From contig CM070876.1 of the NCBI GenBank assembly GCA_036365515.1, positions 127,603,894 to 127,667,893 of the forward strand: a stretch of DNA of 64,000 nt. The letters are read 5' to 3'. The first letter of the stretch is position 1. Every line of letters begins with the position of its first letter. The DNA is from Torymus aiolomorphi. Taxonomy: Eukaryota > Arthropoda > Insecta > Hymenoptera > Torymidae. Positions 1 through 10,518 of the stretch are shown here, piece after piece. Below the pieces are notes generated by a model. That model was not told the DNA's origin, made no database searches, and worked only from the letters and a program-made list of their open reading frames with translations. The translations under genes were made by a program, and so were the position numbers.

Positions 1-423
1 CGAAGGACCAAATTGTGCACGCGCGAGAGCTTCTCTGTTAATGTTAGATTAAAAATACTAATAATCAAAAGTTGAGCGCGGCTTACTCGCGACGTGCTCC
101 CGGAAGGGATCGGTTCAGGAGTGAATTAGATTGGCGAATAAACTCAAAACTTCGATATGAACTAAAGAGTTGATATTTATTTTAATTTAACTCCAATAAT
201 TAAGTGAGATTGAGTGGAAGTGTATTATAAATTGGTTGAGTGTGTGAAAAAAAGGAAGAAAAAAAAGAGAGGCACGTGTTACAATTTGTAGAAAACTTGC
301 GTGTAGTGTTGAGTAGCTGCTCCAGACAGGCGCCGCGTGCAGAGCGGAAAGAGAGCGAGGAGCGCGTGCGAGGGAGTTTTATTACTCGTGGCGGCTTTGC
401 GCCCCCGCGAAATCCCGGCGGAA
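1..423. other. No recognised gene; purine-rich then GC-rich DNA
   Basis: I see no coding homology. Bases 240-360 are GA-rich and 330-490 are GC-rich with CG dinucleotides. The short open frames on both strands are low-complexity (Lys/Glu or Arg-rich) and look like composition effects. It could be an old LTR or untranslated end of a retroelement, but I find no paired repeat in the window. Confidence 0.4.
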
Positions 424-1030
424 TTAATTCTCCGAATCTAGTCTGCGGGGGGGCGGACGTCTTGGCGCGAGTTTTGAATTCGCGCCGCAACAATGGCTAA
501 AATTTGAACCCAGTGAGACAATATCAATAATATCCGACGGAATTTGAACATTCGTTAAATTCTTAAGCCAAGTACTTTTATTACTAGTAACATTTGTGTT
601 CGACTTTAAAGAGGCGAGCTTTTTCATATGTATGGAATCAAATTTTTCACGTATAATTTTTGATTTATTAGAAGTGAATAAGAAAAACTTTTCTATAGTC
701 GAAACGTCTAACGTGGACTGTGTTATATTTTCTTTTGTAACGTTAAGATTTTTCTCAATAAATTTTATATGAAAATTGATATCTCTGATTTCTAAATTTA
801 ACAGCTTAGTTGTGAAATATTTCATAAAAATTTTTAACTTTTTTTACACGACTCACTATGAAAACATATATTGAAAAACTTTTTACATAAATTTTTAATG
901 TGTTGTGGTGTCAATCCAAATTTTCTGCATTCAAGGAGATAGCATCGTTGTGAATTGCTATTAGCCAGTAGTCGATTTAATCTTGTCCATTTTTGAAGAA
1001 GTTTACATGTATCCATTCCATGTGTTTGTC
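424..1030 (-). pseudogene. Penelope-like element C, N-terminal part of the RT protein (inverted fragment)
   Basis: Two minus-strand open stretches (1016-834 and 825-about 490) read as the N-terminal region of a Penelope-like reverse transcriptase. The first holds the family's Leu/Cys-Arg signature (YLLECRKFGLTPQHI). The second holds the conserved block WLKNLTNVQIPSDIIDIVSLG, which aligns by eye with WFKNLTDTNIPKNVIEMVALG in the family A copy near 15130. The reading frame breaks between the two parts. Family homology stops near 490 and the last ~20 residues are non-family sequence. No RT palm or endonuclease follows on this strand; the matching 3' part lies next door in the opposite orientation. 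A dead, 3'-truncated, inverted piece. Confidence 0.75.
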
Positions 1031-1084
1031 TAATGTGTTCAAAGAAAGATGATATGAGGGAGTCTGTTTCTGATCGATTCTTCG

Positions 1085-1450
1085 ATCATTCGGTTAGATA
1101 AAGATATAACTAAAAAATGGGATCGTACGATTGTGGTGTACAAATTTGATTGTCTTAATTGCTCTGCTACATATATAGGAGAAACTAAAAGATCGTTATA
1201 CACGCGCATTAATGAGCACAAAATAAACAAAAATAAAGAGTCTGTGGTCAGTACACATCGATTGGAAAATAGACATGAATTCGATTGGGAAAATACATCT
1301 ATCGTAGATTTTGAAAGCAATTACAAAAAAAGACAGATTTCCGAAATGATCAATATAAAAAACAATAAAAATAGTATTAACAAAAAGCAAGATATCCAAA
1401 GACTAAGCACAATGTATTTTCCCATTATTAACGAACTTGATACCATATAA
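1085..1450 (+). pseudogene. Penelope-like element C, C-terminal GIY-YIG endonuclease domain
   Basis: This reads as the GIY-YIG endonuclease domain that ends Penelope-like polyproteins. It has a VVYKFDC start, a CLNC zinc-ligand pair, then ATYIGETKRSLYTRINEH, and the family's C-terminal NKKQDIQRLS block. The endonuclease is thought to nick target DNA to prime reverse transcription. There is no RT domain upstream; instead an inverted N-terminal fragment adjoins at about 1030-1085. The start at 1133 is only the first Met; homology begins about 12 codons earlier. It is a separate lineage from the family A domain at 2626-3363, which has CNNC and GQTKR in the same places. Fragmentary, but the domain frame is open. 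Confidence 0.8.
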
Positions 1451-1604
1451 CTCTTTATGTAAACATCGTGCGGTATATATAAATACAGCATATGTGTTAT
1501 TGTTTTCAGTGGATAATAACATCGGATCGACGTATGATATATACGTTTATTATTTTTAGTAATTTTGATTTTTGTATTTATGCGTCGTTGTTTAATTGTC
1601 TTTT

Positions 1605-2120
1605 ATATGAGGCGTTTCACATCAGCTCTCCAGACGCAGCGCGCGAGCGCGAAATCATGCTGTTTGCAGCTTGTGTTTGAAGGGCTAAGATGTATCTAAA
1701 AAAAATAATCCCCAAGTGATTTCGATGTATTTTTTCCTCAGCTTTCCGATGGTGCTATTATTTTCTCAAAATATTTGAATTCTAACCTCAAAAAAACATA
1801 AAACGTGTTATATCTCAAAAACTATATTTTTAATATTTTTTTTGACCTGCTAGATCGAAAGAGGAGGAAATTTTACATGGTACAGCCTTTTTCTACACAG
1901 GGTTTTTTTTATTTTTTCGAGATATTATTCAAGAAATACTTAGAGTTGAAAAATTTTGAGAAACTAATAGCACCATCGGAAAGCTGAGGAAAAAATACAT
2001 CGAAATTACTTGGAGATTATTTTTTTTAGATACATCTTAGCCCTTCAAACACAAGCTGAAAACAGCATGATTTCGCGCTCGCGCGCCGCGCCTGGAGAGC
2101 TGACGTGAAACGCCTCATAT
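1605..2120. mobile_element. Palindromic DNA transposon (MITE-like), 516 bp
   Basis: The two ends are long inverted repeats of about 160 bp. The left arm starts GAGGCGTTTCAC at 1609 and the right arm ends GTGAAACGCCTC at 2116, with ATAT on both flanks. Bases 1680-1763 and 1965-2045 pair as well (TTTTTCCTCAGCTTTCCGATGG and its complement). No transposase is encoded; the interior is AT-rich. It interrupts the 3' region of the family C PLE, between its endonuclease and its hammerhead ribozyme. Its subterminal motif ATAGCACCATCGGAAAG recurs in the element at 49265-50194. Confidence 0.8.
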
Positions 2121-2169
2121 ATAGTTAAAAATCATTTTATATGTTAATTTATTTCTGTGTTTGAATAAA

Positions 2170-2208
2170 GGCCTGATGAGGTTGGCGTACTAAGCCAACG
2201 AAACGTTG
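2170..2208 (+). ncRNA. Hammerhead ribozyme motif (PLE type), copy 1
   Basis: The conserved hammerhead core is present: CTGATGA at 2173-2179, stem II arms GTTGGC (2181-2186) and GCCAAC (2194-2199) closing a 7-base loop, then GAAAC at 2200-2204. Hammerhead self-cleaving motifs are known in the terminal repeats of Penelope-like elements, and this one follows the family C endonuclease once the palindromic insertion is removed. Stems I and III look very short, as in PLE ribozymes that may work best as dimers; I did not verify them. Cleavage activity is inferred. Confidence 0.75.
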
Positions 2209-2319
2209 CTGAAAAAAACACCCAAGATCTTTTCACTTTTGCCTCCAAAGATCGTCTTCAAGTACTTAATATAAAAAATGGATGGCGTCATACCTTTAAC
2301 ATTACTAAAATATTATTAT

Positions 2320-4480
2320 GATTTAGAAATTTTACAAATTCAAAAAAAGAAAAATGTCAAAAATATAATAGTTACCAAAAATTATTTTAGTCACAATACG
2401 AATTTTTATCCGATTTTTTCCTCCACCGCATGATTGTGGGGAGGAGGAAATTCCAACAGTCCTTCTTACATTGATTTCGGATCTCGTTCTTTTTAAACCT
2501 CTAATATCATTCAGCTTATATAGGAAATGCTAGAGAACGTACTTCCGAAATCAATGTTTACAAACATAGGCTAGGTGACGTATGCGTGTGTGCTGTTTTG
2601 ATCGTATAAGAATGAGTGTGTATCGTTATTTTCTTTTGCATGTCTGTAATAAATATGTGTACATATGATTTAAATTTTGTATGTCTTCTTTCTTATTGAC
2701 TGGTTGTTTTTCTGAATGTATATATAACATCTCTGAAACTAATCTTTTATTTAAGTTTTCCCCTTTATCTAATATATTGTAATTTACAAAGTTAAAATTG
2801 TGACCAGTTTCCTTTTCATGTAAAATTGTCGCAGAGTCTTTTGATGTTCTATGTTTATTAACTCTCGTTATTAGTTGTCTTTTAGTTTGTCCTATGTATG
2901 TTGCCGGACAATTATTACAATGAATACGATAAACTACAGTGTTTTTGAATTCTTTTTCAGATTTGTCTTTGCCTTTGGTTATGATATTATTCATATTGCT
3001 ATTGGTTTTTGGGATGGTTTGAATATTGTGCTTTTTAAAACTGGAAGATACTTGTTCAAACAATCGGTTTATATAAGGAAGACTGATGAAAAGTTTGTTT
3101 TGGTTCCTGTTGGTGTTCACGTTGGTTTTGTTGTTATTTAATTTGGCTATGCGTTTGCTTATATATTTATTTATGAGTTTGGTTGGGTAATTATTTTCTC
3201 TCAGTAAGTTTTTTGCTATGTTTATATTATCTTTGTGGAATCTTGTATCTGCTAGTTTAATGGCTCTATCTGTTATGTTATATACCATTGCTATTTTTTG
3301 AGAGAGTGGATGTTGTGAATTATAGTTATGAATCTGCCGGAAAAAGTCGGTTTGATGTACCAATTTTTATAATTTTCTGGTTTTCTTTTATCAATAAGAT
3401 GTCAAGAAAACTTATCGAATTGTTTGTTTCAATTTCATGGGTGAGTTTTAATCTGTCATTATATGAATTGAAGGTATTTAACATTTCGTTTACTCCTGAG
3501 TTCGGGATACACGTAATTATGTCATTTACGTATCGGTAAAAAAATAACTGCTTAAAGGAAAGTTTTTGTAAGCATTCAGATTCTAGATCATCCATAACTA
3601 AATCTGCAAATAAACCGGATGTTGGTGAGCCTATTGTTGTGCCAAATGATTGTTTATAATATTTGTTATTGAATTGGAACTAGATATTATCCAAGAGAAG
3701 GTCAGAGGCATTTAGAATTTCGTTTAGTGGGGTCGTAGTGTTTCTTGATATTTGGGAATAACGTTTTTCTATACTTGGATTTAACAGTTGTTTACTAATG
3801 TTTGTATAAAGAGATGTTACATGTAGGCTAATAAGGGTGTGGTTAGGTCGAATGGTGATATTATTTAATTTTCCTATTACGTCTAAACTGTTTTTTATAT
3901 ATGATTTTGGTTTGTTAATGCTATTCTGAAGGATGGTAAAAAGTTTTTTTGATAAAAACTAAGTTGGCGAGCTAATCGTTGATACTATTGGTCTTAATGG
4001 GATGTTGTTTTTATGCATTTTTGGTAGTCCATAGCATTTCGGGAGTGTGGTATTAGTTTGTGTTAATTGAGTTTTTTTGTATTTTTTGTTGTAAAAGTTA
4101 TTGTCGTTTCAATTATATGGGAATGTTTTTATTTTTCTCTGTCAGGTAATAATGATTCCATTTTTCGTATGTAGTCATCTCTGTAAATTGCAACAGTCAC
4201 ATTTCCTTTATCCGCGTATGTGAACATAATGTTTTTATTGTTTTTCATAAAACTTTTTGTTTCTTTAATTTTATTTTTGAGGATTTTATCAGTTAAGTTT
4301 ATGTGGTTTTTTTCTGTTTTCTGTGTTGCGATATTTTATTTAATAGTTGGCTTCTAATTTCATTTGCAATGTCATCTGGTAATTGTTTGTAGTGGATTAA
4401 ATTTTCTAATTGTTTTATGTAATCAACTACGAGGTGGTCATTTAGTTCACAAGGAGGATTGAATTTTTGTCCGAATAAAA
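2320..4480 (-). mobile_element. Penelope-like element A, minus-strand copy, 5'-truncated
   Basis: A family A PLE fragment. Its 3' untranslated end (2320-2625) is the reverse complement of 18396-18702, and its coding part runs 2626-4478. At 4480 it stops inside the N-terminal domain and joins the terminal repeat of the plus copy, giving a head-to-head inverted pair. The shared bases around CGAATAAAAATTCG at the joint could be microhomology. Confidence 0.8.
2626..4478 (-). pseudogene. PLE-A reverse transcriptase / GIY-YIG endonuclease, disrupted
   Basis: Read on the minus strand, this has the RT domain from about 4478 down to 3326, then a linker and the GIY-YIG endonuclease (ATYIGQTKRQL, with a CNNC pair) in an open 245-codon stretch, 3363-2626. 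The RT active-site box reads YRYVNDIIT instead of YRYVDDIIT (the plus copy has the normal form), so an essential catalytic Asp is replaced. Several frameshifts split the RT part. The C-terminal half is much better preserved. The nearby plus-strand open frames are shadows. Confidence 0.8.
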
Positions 4481-4584
4481 ATTCGTATTGTGACTAAAAT
4501 AATTTTTGGTAACTATTATATTTTTGACATTTTTTCTTTTTTTGAATTTATAAAATTTCTAAATCATAATAATATTTTAATAAA

Positions 4585-4620
4585 TTTCTGATGAGGGTGA
4601 TATTGTGCACCGAAACGTTA
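4585..4620 (+). ncRNA. Hammerhead ribozyme motif (PLE type), copy 2
   Basis: CTGATGA at 4588-4594, stem II GGTG/CACC around an AT-rich loop, then GAAAC at 4612-4616 followed by GTT. It lies just 5' of the family A plus-strand ORF, the place expected for a PLE terminal-repeat ribozyme. Same core type as copy 1. Confidence 0.7.
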
Positions 4621-4821
4621 AAAAACATACACACGTAGTAACTTATATCTTACACTCCTGCCTCGGGACGATCGAAAGACACCCACACATTCAATATTAT
4701 TATACTAACCGAGGGATAAATTCATACAATAACACATATAGTGTTATTACATCATTATCATTATGGACCTTTGATCTTCATCGGTCCACGATAATTTTTT
4801 CAACAATTTTGGAGAAAGATA

Positions 4822-5070
4822 TGGACAAAACGCAAGACGACATCTCAAAATTTGGGCAACAACAAACCAAAAGTTAACTCAAGCAAGATCACAACGACAA
4901 TTCCTTCTAAAATGCAGAACAGACGACACCAGGCCGGCCAATATAGATAACCTCTCACGTAATTTAAACCACTTATATTTTCATAGTAAAGTGGGTAAAG
5001 AGAAATTTAACAAGTTAATTAATCATTTTAAACAAAAAACACTAAATATCGAGATTCAAGATATTAATAT
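4822..5070 (+). pseudogene. PLE-A protein, N-terminal segment before the copia insertion
   Basis: It begins MDKTQDDISKFG and then, after a frame change, continues with RSQRQFLLKCR, the N-terminal signature shared with the other PLEs here (YLLECR near 950, FLLRCK near 41900). It ends in LNIEIQDINI, exactly where the copia element enters. After the copia element the frame resumes with GFLEKQLKKSL at about 14775. Confidence 0.7.
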
Positions 5071-5289
5071 TGTTAAGTTATAGGTGTACTGTCTACATCG
5101 CATTATACTGTATTTGATAATAAAGGTAGAGGGCGCACGAAGCGCTAGAGCGAGCGCTGCGTGCGCGCAGAGTCAGTCGGCTTTCGTCAGATGTAAGAGT
5201 AAGATGTGTTACAGAGAGCGGTAAATAAAGTGCTATTCATTATTCTCGAGAGTATTTATTTGTGCGAACTTCCTACCTAAATCCCAACA
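5071..5289 (+). repeat. Copia-1 5' LTR
   Basis: 219 bp, starting TGTTAAGTTATAGG and ending CCCAACA. It contains a GTAAATAAAGTG stretch that could serve as a polyadenylation signal. It pairs with 14545-14763. Confidence 0.9.
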
Positions 5290-5307
5290 GGTTATGGGCC
5301 GGTAGGA
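5290..5307 (+). promoter_or_regulatory. Copia-1 primer-binding site
   Basis: GGTTATGGGCCGGTAGG directly follows the LTR. Copia-class elements typically prime from an internal fragment of initiator tRNA-Met, and GGTTATGGGCC resembles that class of site. The tRNA assignment is from family knowledge and was not checked. Confidence 0.6.
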
Positions 5308-5774
5308 ATACGCTTCCAATGCGCAAGGTTCGCTAAGTGACGTTTTTGTGTTGTGAGACGGAAGAAGAACAAGAGCGGGAGAGACAGTTTCTCTCCGCTC
5401 GCATCTCACAGCACAAGGAAGTGCTTGCGCGTGTTTTTGTGAAGTGAGATGGCAGAAAAGGGCTCAAGGGTGGGAGAGAGTAACCCCCTGCTCGCATCTT
5501 ACTACAGAAAGCAGTCCCAGGAGAGGCAGCGACTGATTTGCGCGGTTGCAGGAGTGCACGAGGGCGGACGGTCGAGGCGAGAATGGTGGCCGGAGGGTCA
5601 GGCGATGGAGCCGAGAAAGGTATGTAAATAAAACTTAAAGTGTGCGCGAAATAAGTAAAGTGTGAGAGTGATTCGGCAGAAAGAGAAACTCGCGAAAAGT
5701 GAAAAGAAAAAGACGCTAGTTAAAACGGACAAAAAATAAAAATTTCGAAAAAACGCAAGATGGAATTAGTCAGT
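5308..5774 (+). other. Copia-1 leader
   Basis: Purine-rich DNA between the primer-binding site and the non-LTR insertion. The 60-codon frame at 5449-5631 has no recognisable domain and is probably untranslated leader. Confidence 0.4.
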
Positions 5775-5803
5775 TTAGAATAGAATAGAATAGAATAGAA
5801 TAG
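5775..5803. repeat. (TAGAA)n microsatellite, probable retroposon tail
   Basis: About six TAGAA units. Read on the minus strand it is (TTCTA)n preceded by AAATAAAAAC, which is how many CR1-like non-LTR elements end. It probably marks the 3' end of a minus-strand retroposon inserted in the copia leader. Confidence 0.6.
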
Positions 5804-6576
5804 TTTTTATTTGTAAATTACAAAATAATTAAGTTACAGTTTCTCGGAGCCGGCATAGGCAAGCAACAGGTTCGCGCGGGAAGCAGCTCGTGTTGATGCG
5901 CGCGCAGCGAGTCAAGATGGCCGCTCCATGGCGTCGCCTCGCGGCTTTCCTCTTCTCGCCGCGAGAGCGCCGCGCATGGTAAGAGATAGCAGGCCGGACG
6001 CGAGCGGCGGGGGGGGGGGGCGCTCACGGGAAAGACGACGCTGCGTGTTGAAAGGCTCGCGCGCAACAGCAGCGCGGCATGAACGGAGAGAAAGAGTCGC
6101 CGTAGCGAAAAAGTGAGGCGCGGCAGCAAACGCGCACAGCAATGATAGATAGGCACGCGGAGAAAGGGGAGAGCGTCGAGTGATGTGCGGTAGCTGTGTT
6201 GAGACACGACGCACGGCAATATAGAGAGTATAGGCTCGCGCGAAGGAGGAGCGCGTACGGCAATACACAGAGGTGTGCCGACGAGAGTCGCGCGTGTGCG
6301 ACGTGCGTAGCGCGAATACGAGAGAGAGAGAGAGAGAGAGAGAGAGTCGATGCTCGCTGCGAAGAGGGAGCGCATACATAGACGCGCTGTGGGAGAGGCG
6401 ACGATGCGGTGTCGGCGGAGCTCGTGCCTAGCGGCGACACGTATGCTCGAAGAGAGAATCACTGGTCGCGCAAAGGAGGTGTGCGTGACGTCGCGCGGAG
6501 AAGAGGGCACGTGATGTATGAGTGCAGTGTCGGTGGCTGCGCTGAGAAGCGGCGCGCGACAGGATAGTCATCGATA
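5804..6576 (-). other. GC- and GA-rich body of an unidentified minus-strand retroposon
   Basis: It lies between the (TTCTA)n tail and the CR1-like insertion and resumes in character beyond 9297. It includes a (GA)n run at 6320-6346. Long Arg/Ser/Leu-rich frames on both strands follow base composition and match no domain I know. Probably untranslated retroposon sequence. Confidence 0.35.
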
Positions 6577-6879
6577 TAAAGATACATAGATAGATAGATA
6601 GATAGATAGCCTTTTATTCACCTCAGCAACAAAAAATAAAAATACAATGAAAATAACAAAAATATAAGGTCACAAAAATAACAAAAATATAAAACCACAG
6701 TGTACACAGTATCAAGGTTTTGCATAAGGTCTATCACAATCGGTTTAGATACTCAATATAAACGATTACTTGCAATACGTTGCAGTAAGCACGTCGTACA
6801 ATATTTACATATAATATCACAGTCAGAGAATCACAGGTTTAAGCCTACCGGCTAAGTCTTAACAATTAAAACTAAAAAT

Positions 6880-7002
6880 ATAAATATAAATAACTATAAA
6901 TAAATATAAATAATTATAAATAAATATAAATAAATATAAATAAATATAAATAAATAGATAAATAAATATAAATAAATAGATAAATAAATAAATAAATAAA
7001 TA
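6880..7002. repeat. (AAATATAAAT)n low-complexity tract in the CR1-like 3' tail
   Basis: Alternating AAATATAAAT and AAATAGAT units, giving an Ile/Tyr/Leu-rich shadow frame. It lies between the RT stop and the terminal (TATC)n. Confidence 0.7.
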
Positions 7003-7061
7003 CCGCGCCATCACGAAACTGACGCAGATATGTGGTTTGATGGACTACGCTAGGCTGAGAG

Positions 7062-8498
7062 CTAGGAATCGAGATCAAAAAGGTGCTGACGCACCGCCTT
7101 ACGGAAACTAGCATAGGATGGAAAGTAGCATAGAGATGGGGGGAGGGAGTTCCAGAGAATTGCGCCTTGCACCTGCAACGATCCCTCCGCCACTTCCGAT
7201 TTCCTGGGAGGCTCGACAAGTTCTGGAGGTACTCCTATAAAAGTTGGACGCGGTTTAAAATCCGAAAAGAGTTCGGCCAGATAGCTGGGCTCCTTGATTC
7301 GTACGATCTTGTACATCAATAGCGCAGTGTGATACTGCATTCGCGACTGGACACGAAGCCAGCCTAAACGTTTACGAAAAGGAGTAATATGTACATCCCG
7401 CCTCACCCCAAAGACGTACCTCACACATGAATTATGGAGTCGCTGTAATCTAATCCACTGATCGTTCCTTGCGTCTAGGTATACCACTACGCAGTAATCC
7501 AAGTGAGGCTGAACTAATGACTCGACCAACCGTTTGCGAAGAGTCTCGGTGGTACACGCCCGTATAAACCGCAGGCTATACAGGGCTTTATTGGCTTTCT
7601 TTACAACTTCGTTAATGTGCGGTTTCCATGATAGTTTATTATCAAGAATAACTCCGAGACTCACAACTTCGTTACTGAAAGGGACGAGGACTCCAGACTG
7701 CATCTCAATACCAGGCAAATTCATATCATTGACGATACTTCCCAGTTTCGAAACAAACAAAATTGCTTTAGTTTTGCTGGCATTGAGACGAAGGCCAGCC
7801 CCCTCTGCCCAATCCGACACGAGCTTTGCTGCTTCGGTTAGTCGAGCTATGCCCTCAGAAATCTTGTCCTTTGTGGTATGTACGTAAATTTGGAGATCAT
7901 CTGCGTAGAGAATACGTTTAACAGTGGTAAGTCCCAATACGTCTTGGAGTTCATTGACATAGAGGCAGAATAGAAGAGGACCCAGGACAGAACCCTGTGG
8001 AACTCCCAGATTTGTTTCCAGGGAGTCTGAAAATTCTCCTTTTTTTGAAGTAACAACCTGTGTTCTGCCTTGTAGGTACGACTTGATCTACATGAGAGCT
8101 GACCTGGAGAACCCTATGAGACGAAGCTTGTTTAGCAGTTTCGATGGAGATATAGTATCGAAGGCTTGACTAAAATCGAATAACAGTAAGAGTGTTAGTT
8201 GCTTCTTGTCTCTTGCCATTCTAATGTCGTCCGTCAGTTTAAGTAGTGCAGTCTGTGTACTGTTATATCGTCGAAAACCTGTCTGGAGAGGATCAAGTAT
8301 GTTACTATTATTTAGATACTCCCTGATTTGGTTATGAGCAATCTTTTCGAGTACCTTGGAAAGGAAACAGAGCAATGCTATGGGTCGAAAGTCCGAAACT
8401 GAGGATGGAGCTACAGTTTTCTTAAGCACAATAATCTGCGCCCGTTTCCAAGGATCCAGGAAAACGCCCTGAGCAAAGGAGGAGTTAAAAATTCTCAC
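7062..8498 (-). pseudogene. CR1-like reverse transcriptase, frameshifted
   Basis: Minus-strand RT. Fingers and palm at 8498-8088 include SDFRPIALLCFLSKVLE and motif A (FDFSQAFDTISPSKLL). A short piece spans 8056-7847. The frame 7937-7062 carries the catalytic box ILYADDLQIY, the thumb (SLGVILDNKLSWKPHI) and the C-terminal LWNSLPPSL block usual at the end of CR1/L2-type proteins. It copies the element's RNA at a nicked target site. Stops and frame changes between 8088 and 7937 make it non-coding. YADD itself is intact. Confidence 0.85.
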
Positions 8499-8679
8499 AA
8501 TGTAATTGCCAATAGTTGGTAGGGCTTTTACTATTATACTTTGTGTAACTCCGTCAGCCCCTCTTGCTTACGAGGAGAAATGCGATATCGCCAAGACCAC
8601 GTCGTTAAATGTTACCGATTCGAATTTAAAACCCTCCTCATTTGCAGAAAAATAGTGCCCATTGCATCTTCCAAATTTT

Positions 8680-9296
8680 CTAGGGGTGAGACGGAAATTC
8701 CCGCAAAGTGGCTGTTAAGTTCATCAGATGTAAAGCCTCCAAGATTCTCCTCCTTCCTCTTGGGCAAGAGGCCGAGATTGCGCATCTCCTTCCATATATC
8801 CTTGTTATCATCAAGAGCTTCAGAGAGATGTCTTTGCAGAAAGAAAAGTCGACCTCATTACTGAGCCGAAGAAGCTCGTTAAGAAGCGGCTCTCTCCCAG
8901 TGCGCTTATAACGACGATGGGTAGCATTGCGCTTGTTGATAAGCTGCCTCAACTCAGGACCAAGCCAGGGAGAATATTTGGCATTAATACAAAAAGTTTT
9001 TACAGGAGCTAAGTCATCTATTATGTGATTTAAGTTTGAATTTAAAATATTTAAAGCGCCCTCCAGATCAGATTCTATTGAGTTCATACTTGCCCATTTA
9101 CATTGGGACAGCAAGTGATTTAATGACGTCGGGCAGATGTCTTTAAAATTCCTAAAGGCGAAAGATTCTTTAGGTGGCGCCGGTACAAAAAAGTCGGTGG
9201 TCACGTCTATAATGGCATGGTTCCCAAAGCTGGGCAGGTGTTCGTTAGTATGTCTCAGTATAATGTCATTCACGTTCGTCAGTATTAAGTCAATAG
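8680..9296 (-). pseudogene. CR1-like element, end of endonuclease and linker
   Basis: The minus frame contains IDLILTNVNDIILRHTNEHLP followed by GNHAIIDV, in the position of the SDH box that closes APE-type endonucleases. Here Ser-Asp is replaced by Gly-Asn, so the active site is lost. After it comes the linker (YSPWLGPELRQLINKRNATH). Upstream codons beyond 9296 belong to other DNA, so most of the endonuclease is missing. Confidence 0.7.
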
Positions 9297-10180
9297 ATAG
9301 ATAGAGAGAGAGCGAGAGAACGATGTGAAAAAGTGAAACGACAGACGCGTTGGGAGCTAGCGGGACGCCACGATAGCCCCGTACGGCAGAAATTACCGAG
9401 AGGTGTTCGAAGACGGGACGCCCGGCGCGGCATACGAGAGATACACCGAGAGAGATGGCGCGGTGTGGTGTGCCGTGCGTGCACACTGTAGGTAATACAG
9501 TGTGCGTGAGACGAGATAAAGCGACTCTGAATCACATAACGCATGCTTGCTAGCGGCATAGTGTCAACGTGAGAGGAGGCTGCTAAACAACACGGTTTCG
9601 AACTAGAGAGAGAGAGAGAGAGAGAGAGATGAGACGAGAGAGATGAGAGTGTGCACACGCCGAGATAAGTTTATTTAAGTCGCGCAATAAAGACGAGGAT
9701 GTCACATCTAGTTCGAAGAGAGATTGTAAGTCGCCTTAAAAGAGATGTGATGACGAGATAAGCTGTAGAGTAGATGATTAGTTTCACAGCAAAAGTCGTG
9801 TTGTTGGTGAAAGCGCAGACGTAGAGATGGGGAGATGAGAAAAGTGACGTCACGATTCGAATCGCTAAAGAGATGAGAAAGAGATGTGCATATAGCTATA
9901 TGGAAAATAAGAGATGAGAAGGAGATGAGAAAACAGTAAGTACAGTCGCGCGCAAAAGTAAGGTAGATGAGAAATAGATGAGACCTATATATATGTAAAT
10001 ATAGACGTATATAAACATATAAATATAATTAATTGAATAGAATTTGTACATGTAAATTGAAAAATGTGTTTGAAAAGAGATAGAGAATTTGAAGTTAAGG
10101 TAAAGTCGAGAGTTTGCATAATTTTGAGATGTGAATCAAAGCATAGAAAGATAGAAAAGTGTAGGAAGAATGCATACACT
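9297..10180 (-). other. GA-rich retroposon body, continued
   Basis: GA-rich, with a (GA)n run at 9605-9629 and irregular GAGATGAGAAA repeats at 9820-9990, then AT-rich DNA to about 10180. It resembles 5804-6576 in style and is probably the other half of the same retroposon. No domains recognised; the 5' boundary is unclear. Confidence 0.3.
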
Positions 10181-10518
10181 TACTGATTTAATAATACATT
10201 AAAACTAATTCAAGTGTGTTGTTTGAAGGATGGATTGACGGGGTCCCACAGGGTCTGGAGAAATCAGGATAAAGGACAGACTTCATCTGCAGCACCAGGG
10301 AGAAAATGTACTTAGAGTCAGGAAGATCAAACAGGGAAGATCTGTCATTCAGTTCAGATGAGTTTGATCAGACTCAGGATATGAGTAAAAATTGTATTTC
10401 CAGAAGTCATTGACAGATCACATACCAAATGTATAAATATTCAGGCTGCAAGCTCACTCAAGTCGTCAGTATCAACACCAGAAGAAAGTGAGCTGGTATA
10501 GTACGAGAGCGAGGAGGA
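10181..10518 (+). other. Copia-1 leader, resumed
   Basis: Purine-rich DNA with no coding homology between the retroposon insertion and gag. Confidence 0.3.

Larger units (their letters stand above)
6577..9296 (-). mobile_element. CR1-like non-LTR retrotransposon, 5'-truncated
   Basis: The minus strand ends in GTGAATAAAAGGC(TATC)n (6577-6609), a CR1/Jockey-group style 3' end, preceded by an AT-rich tail with (AAATATAAAT)n. The 5' end is lost inside the endonuclease domain near 9290. ATAGATAG runs flank both ends, so it probably entered or created a tetranucleotide repeat. It is nested within another retroposon inside copia-1. Confidence 0.8.

Noticed and set aside
5818..6510. 230-codon Arg/Ser/Leu-rich minus frame
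   Set aside because: Overlapping frames on both strands are equally open; driven by GC and GA composition, no domain.
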